64,000 bases of DNA, from the NCBI RefSeq assembly GCF_900102175.1, contig NZ_FNKN01000002.1, positions 840,314 to 904,313 on the forward strand, given 5' to 3'. The notes beneath the pieces were generated by a model, which searched no databases, was not told the origin of the DNA, and saw only the letters and a list, made by a program, of their open reading frames with translations. The DNA is from Microbacterium sp. cf332. Its GTDB lineage: Bacteria > Actinomycetota > Actinomycetes > Actinomycetales > Microbacteriaceae. This document shows positions 38,995 to 47,446 of this stretch, one piece after another (positions within the stretch are counted from its first letter, which is position 1; the number at the start of each line of letters is the position of its first letter). Both the position numbers and the translations under genes were made by a program.

Positions 38995-40329
38995 GTGACG
39001 TCTCAACCGGCTTCCCCTCGCGCGTCGCGCCGAGAACGACTGGCGGCGTTCGGACGGACCCGGCGAGGGCTGGTCACCGGTTTCGCCGCATTCCACGTCG
39101 CGTACATCCTCGCGCTGCTGCCGCTGATCATCGCCGGCGGGACGGAGGGCGATCTGCCGCTCTACCGGCTGTGGGCGCAGGATGCCGTGCAGGGAACGTG
39201 GCCCATCATCGACTTCGAGTGGGTGTACCCGGCCGGTGCGCTGATCCCCGTCGTGGCGCCCATGGCGCTCGGCCCCTACCTGTATCAGCTCGTCTGGCTG
39301 CTGATGCTGGCGGCGGCCAACTGGCTCGCGATCACCGCGATCGCCGGCGCCCGCCTGCAGCGGCGCTCGGCGTACCCCGCGGCCTGGTACTGGCTGCTCA
39401 GCATCCTGCTGCTGGCCCCGGTCTCGATGCTGCGTCTCGAGGGCGTCGCGGCACCGCTCGCGATCGCCGGCCTCGTCTGGGTCTCGCGGCGCCCCGTCGT
39501 CGCCGGCGCGCTGATCGCCCTCGCGACCTGGATCAAGGTCTGGCCCGCCGCGATCGCGGCGGCCGTCGTGGCGGTCTGCCGCAGCCGCTGGTGGGTCGCG
39601 CTCGGCGGGCTCGCCGCGAGCGCCGTCATCATGGTCGCCGTCGTGGCCGCGGGCGGTGCGACGAACCTCTTCAGCTTCCTGACGATCCAGGGCACGCGCG
39701 CCCCGCAGCTCGAGGCACCGGTCGCGACGCCGTGGGTCTGGGCCACGATCTGGGAGATGCCGGGGGCGCGCATCCGACAGAACTACGAGCTCGCGACGCG
39801 CGAGGTGATCGGGCACGGGGCCATGGCCGCCGGCGAGGTCGTCGGATGGCTCATGATCGTCGCCTTCATCGCCATCGCGCTGCTGCTCGTCCGTGCGCGG
39901 ACGACCGCGGTGCTCGGTGCGCCGCGCCCGGAGCATGCCGAGGCCGGCCTCGTGGTGCTCGGGGCGTTCGCGCTGACCGCCGCGCTCATCGTCTTCAACA
40001 AGGTCGGTTCGCCGCAGTACATGCTGTGGCTCGCCCCCATCGTCGCCGTCGGGCTGCTGGTCGACCCGGAGCGGTGGCGCATGCCGGCGCGATGGATGGC
40101 GGCGACGAGCTTCCTCACGACCCTCGTCTTCCCGATCTTCTACATGCCCCTCGTGCGCGCCGATCCCTTCGCGGCGAGCCTGCTGCTCGCGCGCAACGTG
40201 CTGTTGGTCGTCCTCTTCGTCTGGAGCATCCACGCCCTCTGGCGTCTCGCCGTGCCGCGACGTGCGGCCCGGCCCCTCGTCGCGCGGGCACGGCGCCGGT
40301 CGCTCGCGCCGGTCACCGACCCGGTCTGA
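38995..40329 (+). CDS. Multi-pass membrane glycosyltransferase (GT87/DUF2029-like)
   Basis: A 444-aa protein with about ten transmembrane helices. The loop after helix 1 has GDLPLYRLWAQDAVQGTWPI and then DFEWVYPAGAL, the layout of polyprenyl-phosphate-mannose-dependent GT-C enzymes with an acidic first loop. It probably adds a sugar to a cell-envelope glycan on the outer face of the membrane. I chose GTG 38995 since TATGAT ends 6 nt upstream; an ATG at 38917 would add 26 residues without hydrophobic character. The 3' neighbour is convergent. Confidence 0.8.
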   Translation: MTSQPASPRASRRERLAAFGRTRRGLVTGFAAFHVAYILALLPLIIAGGTEGDLPLYRLWAQDAVQGTWPIIDFEWVYPAGALIPVVAPMALGPYLYQLVWLLMLAAANWLAITAIAGARLQRRSAYPAAWYWLLSILLLAPVSMLRLEGVAAPLAIAGLVWVSRRPVVAGALIALATWIKVWPAAIAAAVVAVCRSRWWVALGGLAASAVIMVAVVAAGGATNLFSFLTIQGTRAPQLEAPVATPWVWATIWEMPGARIRQNYELATREVIGHGAMAAGEVVGWLMIVAFIAIALLLVRARTTAVLGAPRPEHAEAGLVVLGAFALTAALIVFNKVGSPQYMLWLAPIVAVGLLVDPERWRMPARWMAATSFLTTLVFPIFYMPLVRADPFAASLLLARNVLLVVLFVWSIHALWRLAVPRRAARPLVARARRRSLAPVTDPV

Positions 40330-40342
40330 CCGGCGCGGCCGG

Positions 40343-41098
40343 TCAGACCCAGCCGTTGCGGTGCGCGATCACCACGGCGGCGACGCGGTCGCGTGCGCCG
40401 AGCTTGATGAGGATGTTCGACACGTGCGTCTTCACGGTCGCGTCGCCGATGAACAGCTCGCGCGCGATCTCGGCGTTACTCATCGCCCGGGCGAGGAGGC
40501 GCAGCACCTCGGCCTCGCGCTCGGTCAGACCGTGCTCGGCCGGCGTCCCGGCTGCGCCCGGCGGTGCGGATGCGGCGGATGCCGCGGGCTCCGCATCGAC
40601 CCCGGTGCCAGCGCCGGTCCCGATCGCCGCGCCGGTCGTCGCGTCGCCCGGTGCTGTTGCGAACCGCTCGATGACACGGCGGGTCACCTCGGGTGCGAGC
40701 AGTGCGTCGCCCGCGGCCGCGACGCGCACGGCCGCGGTGAGCTCCTCGGGGCCGGCGTTCTTCAGGAGGAAGCCGCTCGCACCGGCCTGCAGTGCCTGGA
40801 AGAGGTAGTCGTCGCGGTCGAAGGTGGTCACCACGACGACGGCGCTGGTGTTGCCGGGCTCGGCGACGATGCGCCGCGTCGCCTCGAGCCCATCGAGCAC
40901 CGGCATCTGCACGTCCATGAACACGACGTCCGGGCGCAGGCGGGCGACCGTCTCGACGGCGGCCGCCCCGTCGCCGGCCTCGCCGATGACGGCGATGTCG
41001 CCGGTCGCCTCGAGGATCATGCGGAACCCCGCCCGCATCACGGCGTGGTCGTCGACGAGCACGACGGTGGTCGGCGTCGGCGTCCGTGCGGCGCTCAC
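40343..41098 (-). CDS. NarL/LuxR-family response regulator
   Basis: A 251-aa regulator. The receiver has acidic residues Asp16-Asp17, phospho-acceptor Asp62 in VVFMDVQMP and the switch Lys in GFLLKNAGPEEL. The LuxR helix-turn-helix has LTEREAEVLRLLARAMSNAE and FIGDATVKTHVSNILIKLG. An unusually long Ala/Gly/Pro linker of about 45 residues joins them. Start GTG 41098 overlaps the kinase stop by 4 nt, so kinase and regulator form one coupled two-component unit, with the kinase first. Confidence 0.95.
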   Translation of the reverse strand: MSAARTPTPTTVVLVDDHAVMRAGFRMILEATGDIAVIGEAGDGAAAVETVARLRPDVVFMDVQMPVLDGLEATRRIVAEPGNTSAVVVVTTFDRDDYLFQALQAGASGFLLKNAGPEELTAAVRVAAAGDALLAPEVTRRVIERFATAPGDATTGAAIGTGAGTGVDAEPAASAASAPPGAAGTPAEHGLTEREAEVLRLLARAMSNAEIARELFIGDATVKTHVSNILIKLGARDRVAAVVIAHRNGWV

Positions 41099-42381
41099 GC
41101 GAGCACCGTCCGCTCGTTCGGCGCGGCCGACCGCATCCCGGCGGGCACCCGGGCGCGGACGAGGAACCCGCCGCGCGGCCGGGGCGCCGCCTCGAGCCAG
41201 CCGCCGGACGCCGCCGCGCGCTCGTTCATGCCGACGAGGCCGAGTCCCGGCTTCGCGCCGAAGCGCACGCGGCCGTCGTTGGCGATCTCGAGCTCGATCT
41301 CATCGCCGTCGAACCGCAGGCGGACGTCGGCGCGCGCGTCGGGCCCGCCGTGGCGGCGGGCGTTCGTGAGCGCCTCCTGCGCGATGCGGTAGAGGTTCAC
41401 CTGCGCGACCTCGGATGCCGCGACCGGCTCGCCGACGACGCTGAAGGTCGTGGGCATCCCGTTCTCCTCGGCGTAACGGACGAGCTCCCCGATGGCGTCG
41501 AGCCGCAGCGTCGAGTCGCGCGGCGACGCGGCATCCGGTGTGCGCAGCGTCTCGAGCAGCTGACGCAGCTCGGCGAGCGACGCCCGCGCCGATTCCTCCA
41601 CGACCGTGAGCGCCCGCCGCGCAGCGTCGGGGTCCCGGTCGAGCACCGTGCGGGCGGCGCCGGCCTGCACGCCCATGGCCGAGACGTGGTGGGCGACGAC
41701 GTCGTGCAGTTCGCGGGCGATGCGCACCCGGTCGAGGGCGACGGCCTGCGCCGCCGTGATCTCGCGCTCTCGTTCGAGCTCCCGGGTTCGCTGTTCGAGC
41801 TCTTCGCGGCTGAGGGCTCCCACGAACGCGCGCTCGCCGAATGCGAACGCCCCCGCGAAGAAGACGACGTTGAAGAGGAACTGCAGCATCATCATCGCCG
41901 CGACGGGCGAGAACAGCGAGAACTCGGCCGCGCTCTCGCCGCCCTGATCGCTGGCCGCCTGGAACATCGTCGCGAGGAGCCAGACGAACATGCCGACGAT
42001 GACGACGATGCGCACGATCATGGCGCGGCGGCGGTCCGCGACCCAGGCGCCGACGGAGTACATCGCGATGAACAGCGCGATGCTGCCCACGTACATCTCG
42101 GGGATGTGCACCGACATCCCGACGAAGTAGACGACGGCGACGGCGATGAGGGCGACCTCGGGCACCCGGCGCCGGAGGGCGAGCGGAGCGGTGAGGACGA
42201 GGCAGTACAGCAGTCCCCAGCCGAGGTGGGGCGGGTCGTCGCCCCAGACCTGGGCGACGTGGCCGAGCCAGGTGCTGAGGATCGCGCTGACGAGCATCGC
42301 CGCCGCGAGCCAGACGTCGTTGCGCAGCTGCTCGCGGGTCGGTGCCAGGCGCTCGTCGGAGACAGGTGAGGCCACGGACAT
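41095..42381 (-). CDS. Two-component sensor histidine kinase (NarX/DesK type)
   Basis: A 428-aa membrane kinase. Five to six transmembrane helices (about residues 20-180) lead into a dimerisation helix with phospho-acceptor His in RIARELHDVVAHHVSAMGVQ. The HATPase domain ends with GLGLVGMNERAAASGGWLEA. No large extracytosolic sensor domain is present, so it probably senses within the membrane, like DesK. ATG 42381 has GGAGGGC upstream. Phosphorylates the NarL-type regulator that follows. The signal is unknown. Confidence 0.93.
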   Translation of the reverse strand: MSVASPVSDERLAPTREQLRNDVWLAAAMLVSAILSTWLGHVAQVWGDDPPHLGWGLLYCLVLTAPLALRRRVPEVALIAVAVVYFVGMSVHIPEMYVGSIALFIAMYSVGAWVADRRRAMIVRIVVIVGMFVWLLATMFQAASDQGGESAAEFSLFSPVAAMMMLQFLFNVVFFAGAFAFGERAFVGALSREELEQRTRELEREREITAAQAVALDRVRIARELHDVVAHHVSAMGVQAGAARTVLDRDPDAARRALTVVEESARASLAELRQLLETLRTPDAASPRDSTLRLDAIGELVRYAEENGMPTTFSVVGEPVAASEVAQVNLYRIAQEALTNARRHGGPDARADVRLRFDGDEIELEIANDGRVRFGAKPGLGLVGMNERAAASGGWLEAAPRPRGGFLVRARVPAGMRSAAPNERTVLA

Positions 42382-42475
42382 GCCCTCCACGCTACGACCC
42401 GGCCGCGGCGGCGGCATCCCCCGCGCGGGGGACCGTGCGGGCGACGGCCACGGGGCGCGGGTCAGGGGGCGGGGG

Positions 42476-43315
42476 TCAGAAGATCATCGGGCGATCGTCG
42501 TCCTCGTCCCCCTCGAGGTCGAGGTCGACGACGACGGGCACGTGGTCGCTCGGTGCCTCGCCCTTGCGCTGATCGCGGTGGATGGCGGCGCCCGTGACGG
42601 CGTCGGCGAAGGCCGGCGACCCGAGGATGAAGTCGATGCGCAAGCCCTCGTTCCGCGGGAAGCGCAGCTGCTTGTAGTCCCAGTAGGTGAAGCCGGTCGG
42701 CACCAGCGGCCGCACCGTGTCGGACAGTCCCGCCTGCAGCAGGGCCTGGAATGCGGCGCGCTCGGGCGGCGAGACGTGCGTCGTCACCCCCTCGACGAGG
42801 GTCGGGTCGCCGACATCCTCAGGGGTGGGGCAGATGTTGAAGTCGCCCGTGAGCGCGAGGGGGAGCGCCGGCGAGGCGGCGAGCGTGTCGCGCGTGTACT
42901 GCTCGAGGGCCTGCAGCCAGTGCAGCTTGTAGACGTAGTGCGGGTCGTCGAGCGAGCGGCCGTTCGGCACGTACAGGCTCCACACGCGGACGCCGCCGAC
43001 CGTCGCGGCGATCGCACGCGCCTCCTGCGGGGCGTCGGGGCCCTCATGGCCCTTGAGGAAGCCCGGCATCCCCGGGAAACCGATCTGCACGTCGGTCATC
43101 GGCTCACGGCTCGCGATCGCGACGCCGTTCCACTGGTTCAGGCCGTGCAGCTCGACGTGGTAGCCGGCCGCCTCGAACTGCTCGAGGGGGAACTGCTCGG
43201 GCTTGCACTTGATCTCCTGCATCGCCAGGACGTCGACGTCCTCGTTCACGGCGAAGCCCACGATGCGGTCGACGCGAGCGCGGATCGAGTTCACGTTCCA
43301 GGTGGCAATGCGCAT
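42476..43315 (-). CDS. xth: Exodeoxyribonuclease III / AP endonuclease
   Basis: A 279-aa enzyme of the endonuclease/exonuclease/phosphatase fold. It cleaves DNA 5' of abasic sites and removes 3' blocks in base excision repair. Motifs include RIATWNVNSIRARVDRI at the start, the metal-binding Glu in LAMQEIKC, LTGDFNICPTPEDVGDP, RIDFILGSP and the catalytic SDHVPVVVDLDLE. Start ATG 43315 lies 6 nt after TAGGCT (leaderless). Length and motifs are complete. Confidence 0.95.
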   Translation of the reverse strand: MRIATWNVNSIRARVDRIVGFAVNEDVDVLAMQEIKCKPEQFPLEQFEAAGYHVELHGLNQWNGVAIASREPMTDVQIGFPGMPGFLKGHEGPDAPQEARAIAATVGGVRVWSLYVPNGRSLDDPHYVYKLHWLQALEQYTRDTLAASPALPLALTGDFNICPTPEDVGDPTLVEGVTTHVSPPERAAFQALLQAGLSDTVRPLVPTGFTYWDYKQLRFPRNEGLRIDFILGSPAFADAVTGAAIHRDQRKGEAPSDHVPVVVDLDLEGDEDDDRPMIF

Positions 43316-43388
43316 GCCCCCAGCCTATTCGGCGGTCCCGACCCCGCCCTCCGCCCTCCGCCTCGGCTATCGCCCGCCGCGCGTGCGC

Positions 43389-43490
43389 GGATGCAAGCGT
43401 TCGTGGCCGACACCCCGGGTGGCCGGCCCATCCCACGGCGCGCCGCGCGGCATCCCTTGCATCCCGGCGCGCGCGCGATCCCTTGCATCC
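43389..43490. repeat. Palindromic intergenic repeat, copy 2
   Basis: The left arm GGATGCAAGCGTTCG (43389 on) resembles copy 1 at 1749. Two right arms follow, CATCCCTTGCATCC (43451-43464) and GATCCCTTGCATCC (43477-43490), so the right end is duplicated. The gap between xth and the phosphoesterase is otherwise empty. Confidence 0.6.
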
Positions 43491-43520
43491 AGGCATCGGG
43501 GAGGGGGATAACGTCGGGGG

Positions 43521-44015
43521 ATGGCCACGCGTCTGCTGCTCATCGCCGACACCCACGTTCCGCGACGGGCGCGGGCGTTGCCGGATGCGGTGCTCGCGGC
43601 GGCCGACCAGGCGGACCTCATCGTCCACGCGGGCGACTGGGTCACGGCCGACGTCCTCGACGAGCTCGAGCGGCACGGCGAGGTGCTGGGCGTATGGGGC
43701 AACAACGACGGCGACGATCTGCGGCGGCGGCTCCCCCAGGTGGCCCGCCGAAGCATCGAGGGCGTGCGGTTCGCGGTCGTGCACGAGACGGGCGCCGCGG
43801 CAGGACGGGAACAGCGGATGGATCTCGCGTACCCCGACGACGACGTGCTCGTGTTCGGGCACAGCCACATCCCGTGGGACACGACCACGCCCGGCGGGCT
43901 CCGGCTCCTCAACCCCGGCTCGCCGACCGACCGCCGCCGGCAGCCGCACAAGACCTTCCTCACGCTGACGGTCGACGCCGGCGAGCTGCGCGACGTCGAC
44001 CTCGTCGTGGTCTGA
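43521..44015 (+). CDS. Metallophosphoesterase, YfcE/MJ0936 family
   Basis: A 164-aa phosphodiesterase. The dinuclear metal site is complete: LIADTHVPR, VHAGDWV, GVWGNNDG and VFGHSHIPW carry the Asp, His, Asn and His ligands. The fold matches YfcE-type enzymes that cleave phosphodiester bonds in vitro; the physiological substrate is unknown. Start ATG 43521 is 6 nt after TAACGT, so transcription is probably leaderless. It stands upstream of pyrE with its own promoter. Confidence 0.93.
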   Translation: MATRLLLIADTHVPRRARALPDAVLAAADQADLIVHAGDWVTADVLDELERHGEVLGVWGNNDGDDLRRRLPQVARRSIEGVRFAVVHETGAAAGREQRMDLAYPDDDVLVFGHSHIPWDTTTPGGLRLLNPGSPTDRRRQPHKTFLTLTVDAGELRDVDLVVV

Positions 44016-44082
44016 GCGGCGCGGCCGGGCAGCCCGCGGCCGGCGGCACGGGTCGAGGGTGCGCCGCTCGTAGAATCGGGGC

Positions 44083-44661
44083 ATGACCGTCGCAGGCACG
44101 CCCGAGCTCGAAGCCGACCGCCAGGATCTCATCCGGCTGATCCAGGACGAGGCGGTGTTCCACGGCGACTTCACCCTCTCGAGCGGCAAGAAGGCAACGT
44201 ACTACGTCGACATGCGGCGCCTGACGCTCGACCACCGTGCGGCTCCCGCGATCGGCCGCATCATGCTCGACCTCATCGCGGATGTCGACGGCGTGGTCGC
44301 CGTCGGCGGACTCACCCTCGGTGCCGACCCCATCGCCAACGCCGTCATGCACGAATCGGTCCGCGCCGGTCAGCCGCTCGACGCCTTCGTCGTGCGCAAG
44401 GAGCCGAAGGATCACGGCCGCGGCCGTCAGGTCGAGGGCGCGGATGTCGCGGGCAAGCGCGTCGTCGTCGTCGAGGACACCTCGACGACCGGCCAGTCGG
44501 CTCTGAAGGCCGTCGAGGCGCTGCGGCGCGAGGGTGCCGAGCCCGTCGCGGTCGCGGTCATCGTCGACCGCAAGACCGGCGCGCAGGCCGCGGTCGAGGA
44601 GGCCGGCCTGCAGTGGCTCGCCGCGATCGACCTCGACGACCTGGGTCTCGCTCCGCAGTAG
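44083..44661 (+). CDS. pyrE: Orotate phosphoribosyltransferase
   Basis: A 192-aa enzyme that joins orotate to PRPP, giving OMP in pyrimidine synthesis. The N-terminal FTLSSGKKATYYVDMRRLTL binds orotate and PRPP. The PRPP loop is VVVVEDTSTTGQSALKAVEA, and GGLTLGADPIANAV completes the site. Start ATG 44083 is 6 nt after TAGAAT (leaderless). It is not next to other pyr genes here. It ends normally at DDLGLAPQ. Confidence 0.95.
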   Translation: MTVAGTPELEADRQDLIRLIQDEAVFHGDFTLSSGKKATYYVDMRRLTLDHRAAPAIGRIMLDLIADVDGVVAVGGLTLGADPIANAVMHESVRAGQPLDAFVVRKEPKDHGRGRQVEGADVAGKRVVVVEDTSTTGQSALKAVEALRREGAEPVAVAVIVDRKTGAQAAVEEAGLQWLAAIDLDDLGLAPQ

Positions 44662-44744
44662 TCCGCGCCGCCCCGCGCGGGCCGGCCCCGCCACGCCTGG
44701 GTTGGCAGCATCCGCCGCATCCGCATGAGGGAACGGGCATGAAC

Positions 44745-44765
44745 CGCCAGGCGAACCGCCTGGCG
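44745..44765. promoter_or_regulatory. Perfect palindrome upstream of the old yellow enzyme
   Basis: CGCCAGGCG-N3-CGCCTGGCG is a perfect 9-bp inverted repeat with a 3-nt centre, ending 38 nt before ATG 44804. It also reads as a direct repeat of AACCGCC-N-GGCG. It may be an operator for a repressor encoded elsewhere, or the pyrE terminator; both fit. Confidence 0.5.
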
Positions 44766-44803
44766 AGGAATAGTGCGCCGGGCGCGGGCTGTTGCGCTCA
44801 GGT

Positions 44804-45895
44804 ATGAGCCTGTACGAGCCCGCCGTCTTCGGCGCCCTGAACCTCTCGAACCGCGTCGTCATGGCGCCGCTGACCCGCACCCGTGCGGGAGAGGACGGCG
44901 TTCCCACCGACGTCATGGTCGAGTACTACCGCCAGCGCGCGGGGCAGGGCCTCATCATCACCGAGGGCACGTGGCCCGTGGTCGAGGGAAAGTCGTACCC
45001 GGGGCAGCCCGGCATCGAGACCGACGCGCAGATCGCGGGCTGGCGACGCATCGCGGAGGCTGTGCATGAGGCCGGCGGCACGATCGTCATGCAGCTGATG
45101 CACGGCGGTCGCGTCTCGCATCCCGACATCACCGGCGCGGACCGGGTAGTCGGGCCGAGCGCGCTCGCCGCCCCCGGACAGACCCGTACGCCGAAGGGCA
45201 AGGCCGACCTGCCCGTGGCGCACGCGCTGACCGCAGACGAGATCCCGGTGGTCGTCGAGGAGTTCGCGCAGGCGGCACGCAACGCCGTCGCCGCCGGCCT
45301 CGACGGCGTCGAGGTGCACGGCGCGAACGGATACCTCGTGCACGAGTTCCTCTCGCCCGAGTCGAACGTCCGCGACGACGGATACGGCGCATCGCCCGAG
45401 AACCGCGCGCGCTTCGCGATCGAGGTCACGCGGGCCGTTGCCGCTGCCGTGGGAGCCGACCGTACCGGCATCCGGCTGTCGCCGCAGCACAACATCCAGG
45501 GAGTGCTCGAACACGACGACGTCGATGCGCGTGCCACCTACACGGCGGTGGCGGAGGGGCTCGCCCCGTTGGGGCTCGCGTTCGTCGACGTGCTGAGCGC
45601 CGACCCGACGGGCGATCTCGTGGAGCACATCCGTCGCACGGCCGCCGCGCCTTTCATCCTGAACTCGGGCTTCGGATCGCCCACGACTCGCGACGAGGCA
45701 GAGACGCTCGTGACGGTCGACTGGGCGGATGCCGTCGCCGTCGGCCGCCCCGTCATCGCCAACCCCGACCTGGTGGCGCGGTGGGAACAGCGGGCCGAGC
45801 TGAACGAGGCGCGGCCCGAGCTGTTCTACGGTTCGACCGCTGAGGGATACATCGACTACCCGTTCCTGGACGAGGTGCGCGCGGGCGCGGTCTGA
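44804..45895 (+). CDS. Old yellow enzyme family alkene reductase
   Basis: A 363-aa FMN-dependent ene-reductase (NemA/OYE type) that reduces activated C=C bonds or nitro-esters with NADPH. Motifs are VVMAPLTRTRA at the FMN site, IVMQLMHGGRVSHPDI, and the long GVEVHGANGYLVHEFLSPES (residues about 171-190) with the flavin contacts. The C-terminus has ADAVAVGRPVIANPDLV. ATG 44804 is the family's usual start (MSLYEP). A palindrome lies just upstream. Physiological substrate unknown. Confidence 0.94.
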   Translation: MSLYEPAVFGALNLSNRVVMAPLTRTRAGEDGVPTDVMVEYYRQRAGQGLIITEGTWPVVEGKSYPGQPGIETDAQIAGWRRIAEAVHEAGGTIVMQLMHGGRVSHPDITGADRVVGPSALAAPGQTRTPKGKADLPVAHALTADEIPVVVEEFAQAARNAVAAGLDGVEVHGANGYLVHEFLSPESNVRDDGYGASPENRARFAIEVTRAVAAAVGADRTGIRLSPQHNIQGVLEHDDVDARATYTAVAEGLAPLGLAFVDVLSADPTGDLVEHIRRTAAAPFILNSGFGSPTTRDEAETLVTVDWADAVAVGRPVIANPDLVARWEQRAELNEARPELFYGSTAEGYIDYPFLDEVRAGAV

Positions 45896-46228
45896 CCCGG
45901 CCCCCTCGGAGCGCGGGCTGCCCGGACTCTCCGGTTCGCGGGCGCAGCGGATGCCCGAGCCGGACCCGTCCCGTGCGCCGGCTCGGCCGCGAGGCGGCGT
46001 GGCTGGAGCCGTCCCGGGTGCCGCCGAGCCTGTCCGCGGGACGAGCAGTCGGCGGCTCGGCCCCGTGCCGACGTCGAGTCGCGGTCCGACCCGACGCTGT
46101 GCCCACCGGTCGGCTCTGTCCCGTCGACAGGATGAACTGGGGGAGGCCCGCCCCGGCCCAGGCTTATCGCCGCTGAGCCTGTCGGCGGCACGGCCATCGC
46201 GCTCCGGGGTCCCGTCCCCGGCCTAGGC
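45896..46228. other. Gene-free stretch between the old yellow enzyme and HxlR genes
   Basis: No gene can be supported in these 333 bp between two convergent stops. They hold scattered fragments such as GCCTGTC and GTCGACAGGATG, and the 19-bp repeat at 46171-46189. A 16-bp palindrome GGCCTAGGCCTAGGCC (46220-46235) covers the HxlR stop codon. It reads like decayed repeat DNA plus a terminator. Confidence 0.6.
46171..46189. repeat. 19-bp intergenic repeat, copy B
   Basis: Identical to 27799-27817. It lies in the second-largest gene-free stretch. Confidence 0.65.
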
Positions 46229-46627
46229 CTAGGCCCCGGCCCGGGGTGTTTCGTCCATCTCGTCGTCGAAGCGCCGACGTGCGGCCTCGATGCGGGGCAT
46301 GTGCTCGTGCGCCCAGGCGAGGATGACGTCGACGGGCGGACGCAGCGTCTTGCCGAGCGGCGTGATCCGGTACTCCACGGCGACAGGTCGGGTGCTGAGG
46401 ACCACGCGCTCGACGATCCCGTTGCGCTCGAGGCGCCGGAGGGTCGCGGTGAGCGACTTCTGCGTCACGGCCGGGATCGCCCGCCTGAGGGTGCTGAACC
46501 GGGCGGGCGCCTCGCACAGCTCGTTCAGCACCGCGAGCGACCACCGGTCGAGCACCTGATCGAGCAGCTCGCGATGCGGGGCCGTGATCTCGAATCGATC
46601 CAGGTCGGCGGGGGCGGTATCGGTCAC
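46229..46627 (-). CDS. HxlR-family transcriptional regulator
   Basis: A 132-aa winged-helix regulator. Typical HxlR features are DRWSLAVLNELCEAPARFST, the recognition helix in QKSLTATLRRLERNGIVERV and the wing PVAVEYRITPLGKTL. The usual N-terminal Cys of redox-sensing members is absent, though one Cys is present in ELCEAP. I chose GTG 46627, leaving the palindrome at 46664 upstream. Divergent from a RidA-family gene, which it probably controls together with itself. Confidence 0.9.
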   Translation of the reverse strand: MTDTAPADLDRFEITAPHRELLDQVLDRWSLAVLNELCEAPARFSTLRRAIPAVTQKSLTATLRRLERNGIVERVVLSTRPVAVEYRITPLGKTLRPPVDVILAWAHEHMPRIEAARRRFDDEMDETPRAGA

Positions 46628-46663
46628 ACTACCCAGTCTCGTTGAAGTGACCTCCGGCCACCA

Positions 46664-46680
46664 GGTATCCATGAGATACC
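46664..46680. promoter_or_regulatory. HxlR operator between hxlR-type and ridA-type genes
   Basis: GGTATC-N5-GATACC is a perfect inverted repeat in the 74-bp divergent gap. GTATC/GATAC half-sites are typical for HxlR proteins. It lies between the two start codons, about 22 nt before the RidA-family ATG. Confidence 0.75.
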
Positions 46681-46701
46681 CGTCGATGCAAGGAGCCACA
46701 C

Positions 46702-47112
46702 ATGACCGTCCACCTGTCGTCCCCCGACTCGCTGATGCAGCCCGTCCCGTACCACCATGTCGCCGTCGCCACGGGGACCCGCCACGTCCACGTCGCCGGC
46801 CAGATCGCCCGCACCGCCGACGGCAGGCGCGTCGCTCCGGGCGATCTCGCCGGTCAGGTCGCCCACGCCCTGCGCAACACCCACGCCGCGCTGGCCAGCG
46901 CAGGCGCGGGGCTCGGCGACGTCGTCCGCTTGACGTTCTACGTGACGGGATGGGCCCCCGAGCGCATCGCCGACTTCATGGCGGGTGTCCAGGCGGTGGC
47001 CGAGGAGATCGGGCTGCCCACACCGATGCCGCCGGCATCGCTCATCGGGGTCGACTACCTCTTCGAGCCCGACGTCCTCGTCGAGGTCGAGGCGACCGCG
47101 ATCCTCGACTGA
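46702..47112 (+). CDS. Rid-family (YjgF/YER057c/UK114) protein
   Basis: A 136-aa trimeric-barrel protein. It has HVHVAGQIARTADG, VVRLTFYVTGW and the ending DVLVEVEATAIL. The true RidA deaminases carry an Arg in a PAR motif near residue 105; here the matching stretch is PPASLIGV without Arg. So it probably belongs to a Rid subgroup lacking imine deaminase activity. Good AAGGAG ribosome site 6 nt before ATG 46702. Predicted target of the divergent HxlR protein. Confidence 0.9.
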   Translation: MTVHLSSPDSLMQPVPYHHVAVATGTRHVHVAGQIARTADGRRVAPGDLAGQVAHALRNTHAALASAGAGLGDVVRLTFYVTGWAPERIADFMAGVQAVAEEIGLPTPMPPASLIGVDYLFEPDVLVEVEATAILD

Positions 47113-47144
47113 CCCCTGCGGCCGACCCGGCTCGGCCCCGGAGG

Positions 47145-47330
47145 TCAGCCCCGGAAGACGGGCAGCTGCGAGGCGAGGCCCAGCAGCAGGCCGAAGAACG
47201 TCAGCAGGATGATGCCGCGGCGCGTCGAGCCGCGGTTGGTGCCGTCGTCGCCGATGCGCTGGTTGCGCACGAAGATGACGAGGGCGATCAGCAGGATCGC
47301 GAGTCCCGTCAGCGCGAGCACGAGCGACAT
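47145..47330 (-). CDS. Small two-helix membrane protein
   Basis: A 61-aa protein with two transmembrane helices (LVLALTGLAILLIALVIFV and GIILLTFFGLLLGLASQLPV) and a polar loop RNQRIGDDGTNRGSTRRG. ATG 47330 overlaps the TGA of the 38-aa gene upstream (ATGA). It is the third member of a tightly coupled chain with a HAD phosphatase. No family known to me. Confidence 0.7.
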   Translation of the reverse strand: MSLVLALTGLAILLIALVIFVRNQRIGDDGTNRGSTRRGIILLTFFGLLLGLASQLPVFRG

Positions 47331-47446
47331 CAGTCGTCGTCCCCGCCCCGGCGTCGCCGCACCATCTGCACGACGACGACAACGAGGCTCGTCGTCAGCA
47401 TGAGCGCGACGCTGATCAGCAGCAGGTTCTGCTCGAACTCGTTCAC
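47330..47446 (-). CDS. 38-residue single-helix membrane protein
   Basis: Begins at GTG 47446 with NEFEQNLLLISVALMLT, has one helix (residues about 8-27), and ends in a basic-acidic tail RRRRGGDDD. Its GTG overlaps the TGA of the HAD phosphatase (GTGA), and its own TGA overlaps the next ATG. Coupled overlaps on both sides are the main evidence that this tiny frame is translated. No family recognised. Confidence 0.6.
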   Translation of the reverse strand: MNEFEQNLLLISVALMLTTSLVVVVVQMVRRRRGGDDD

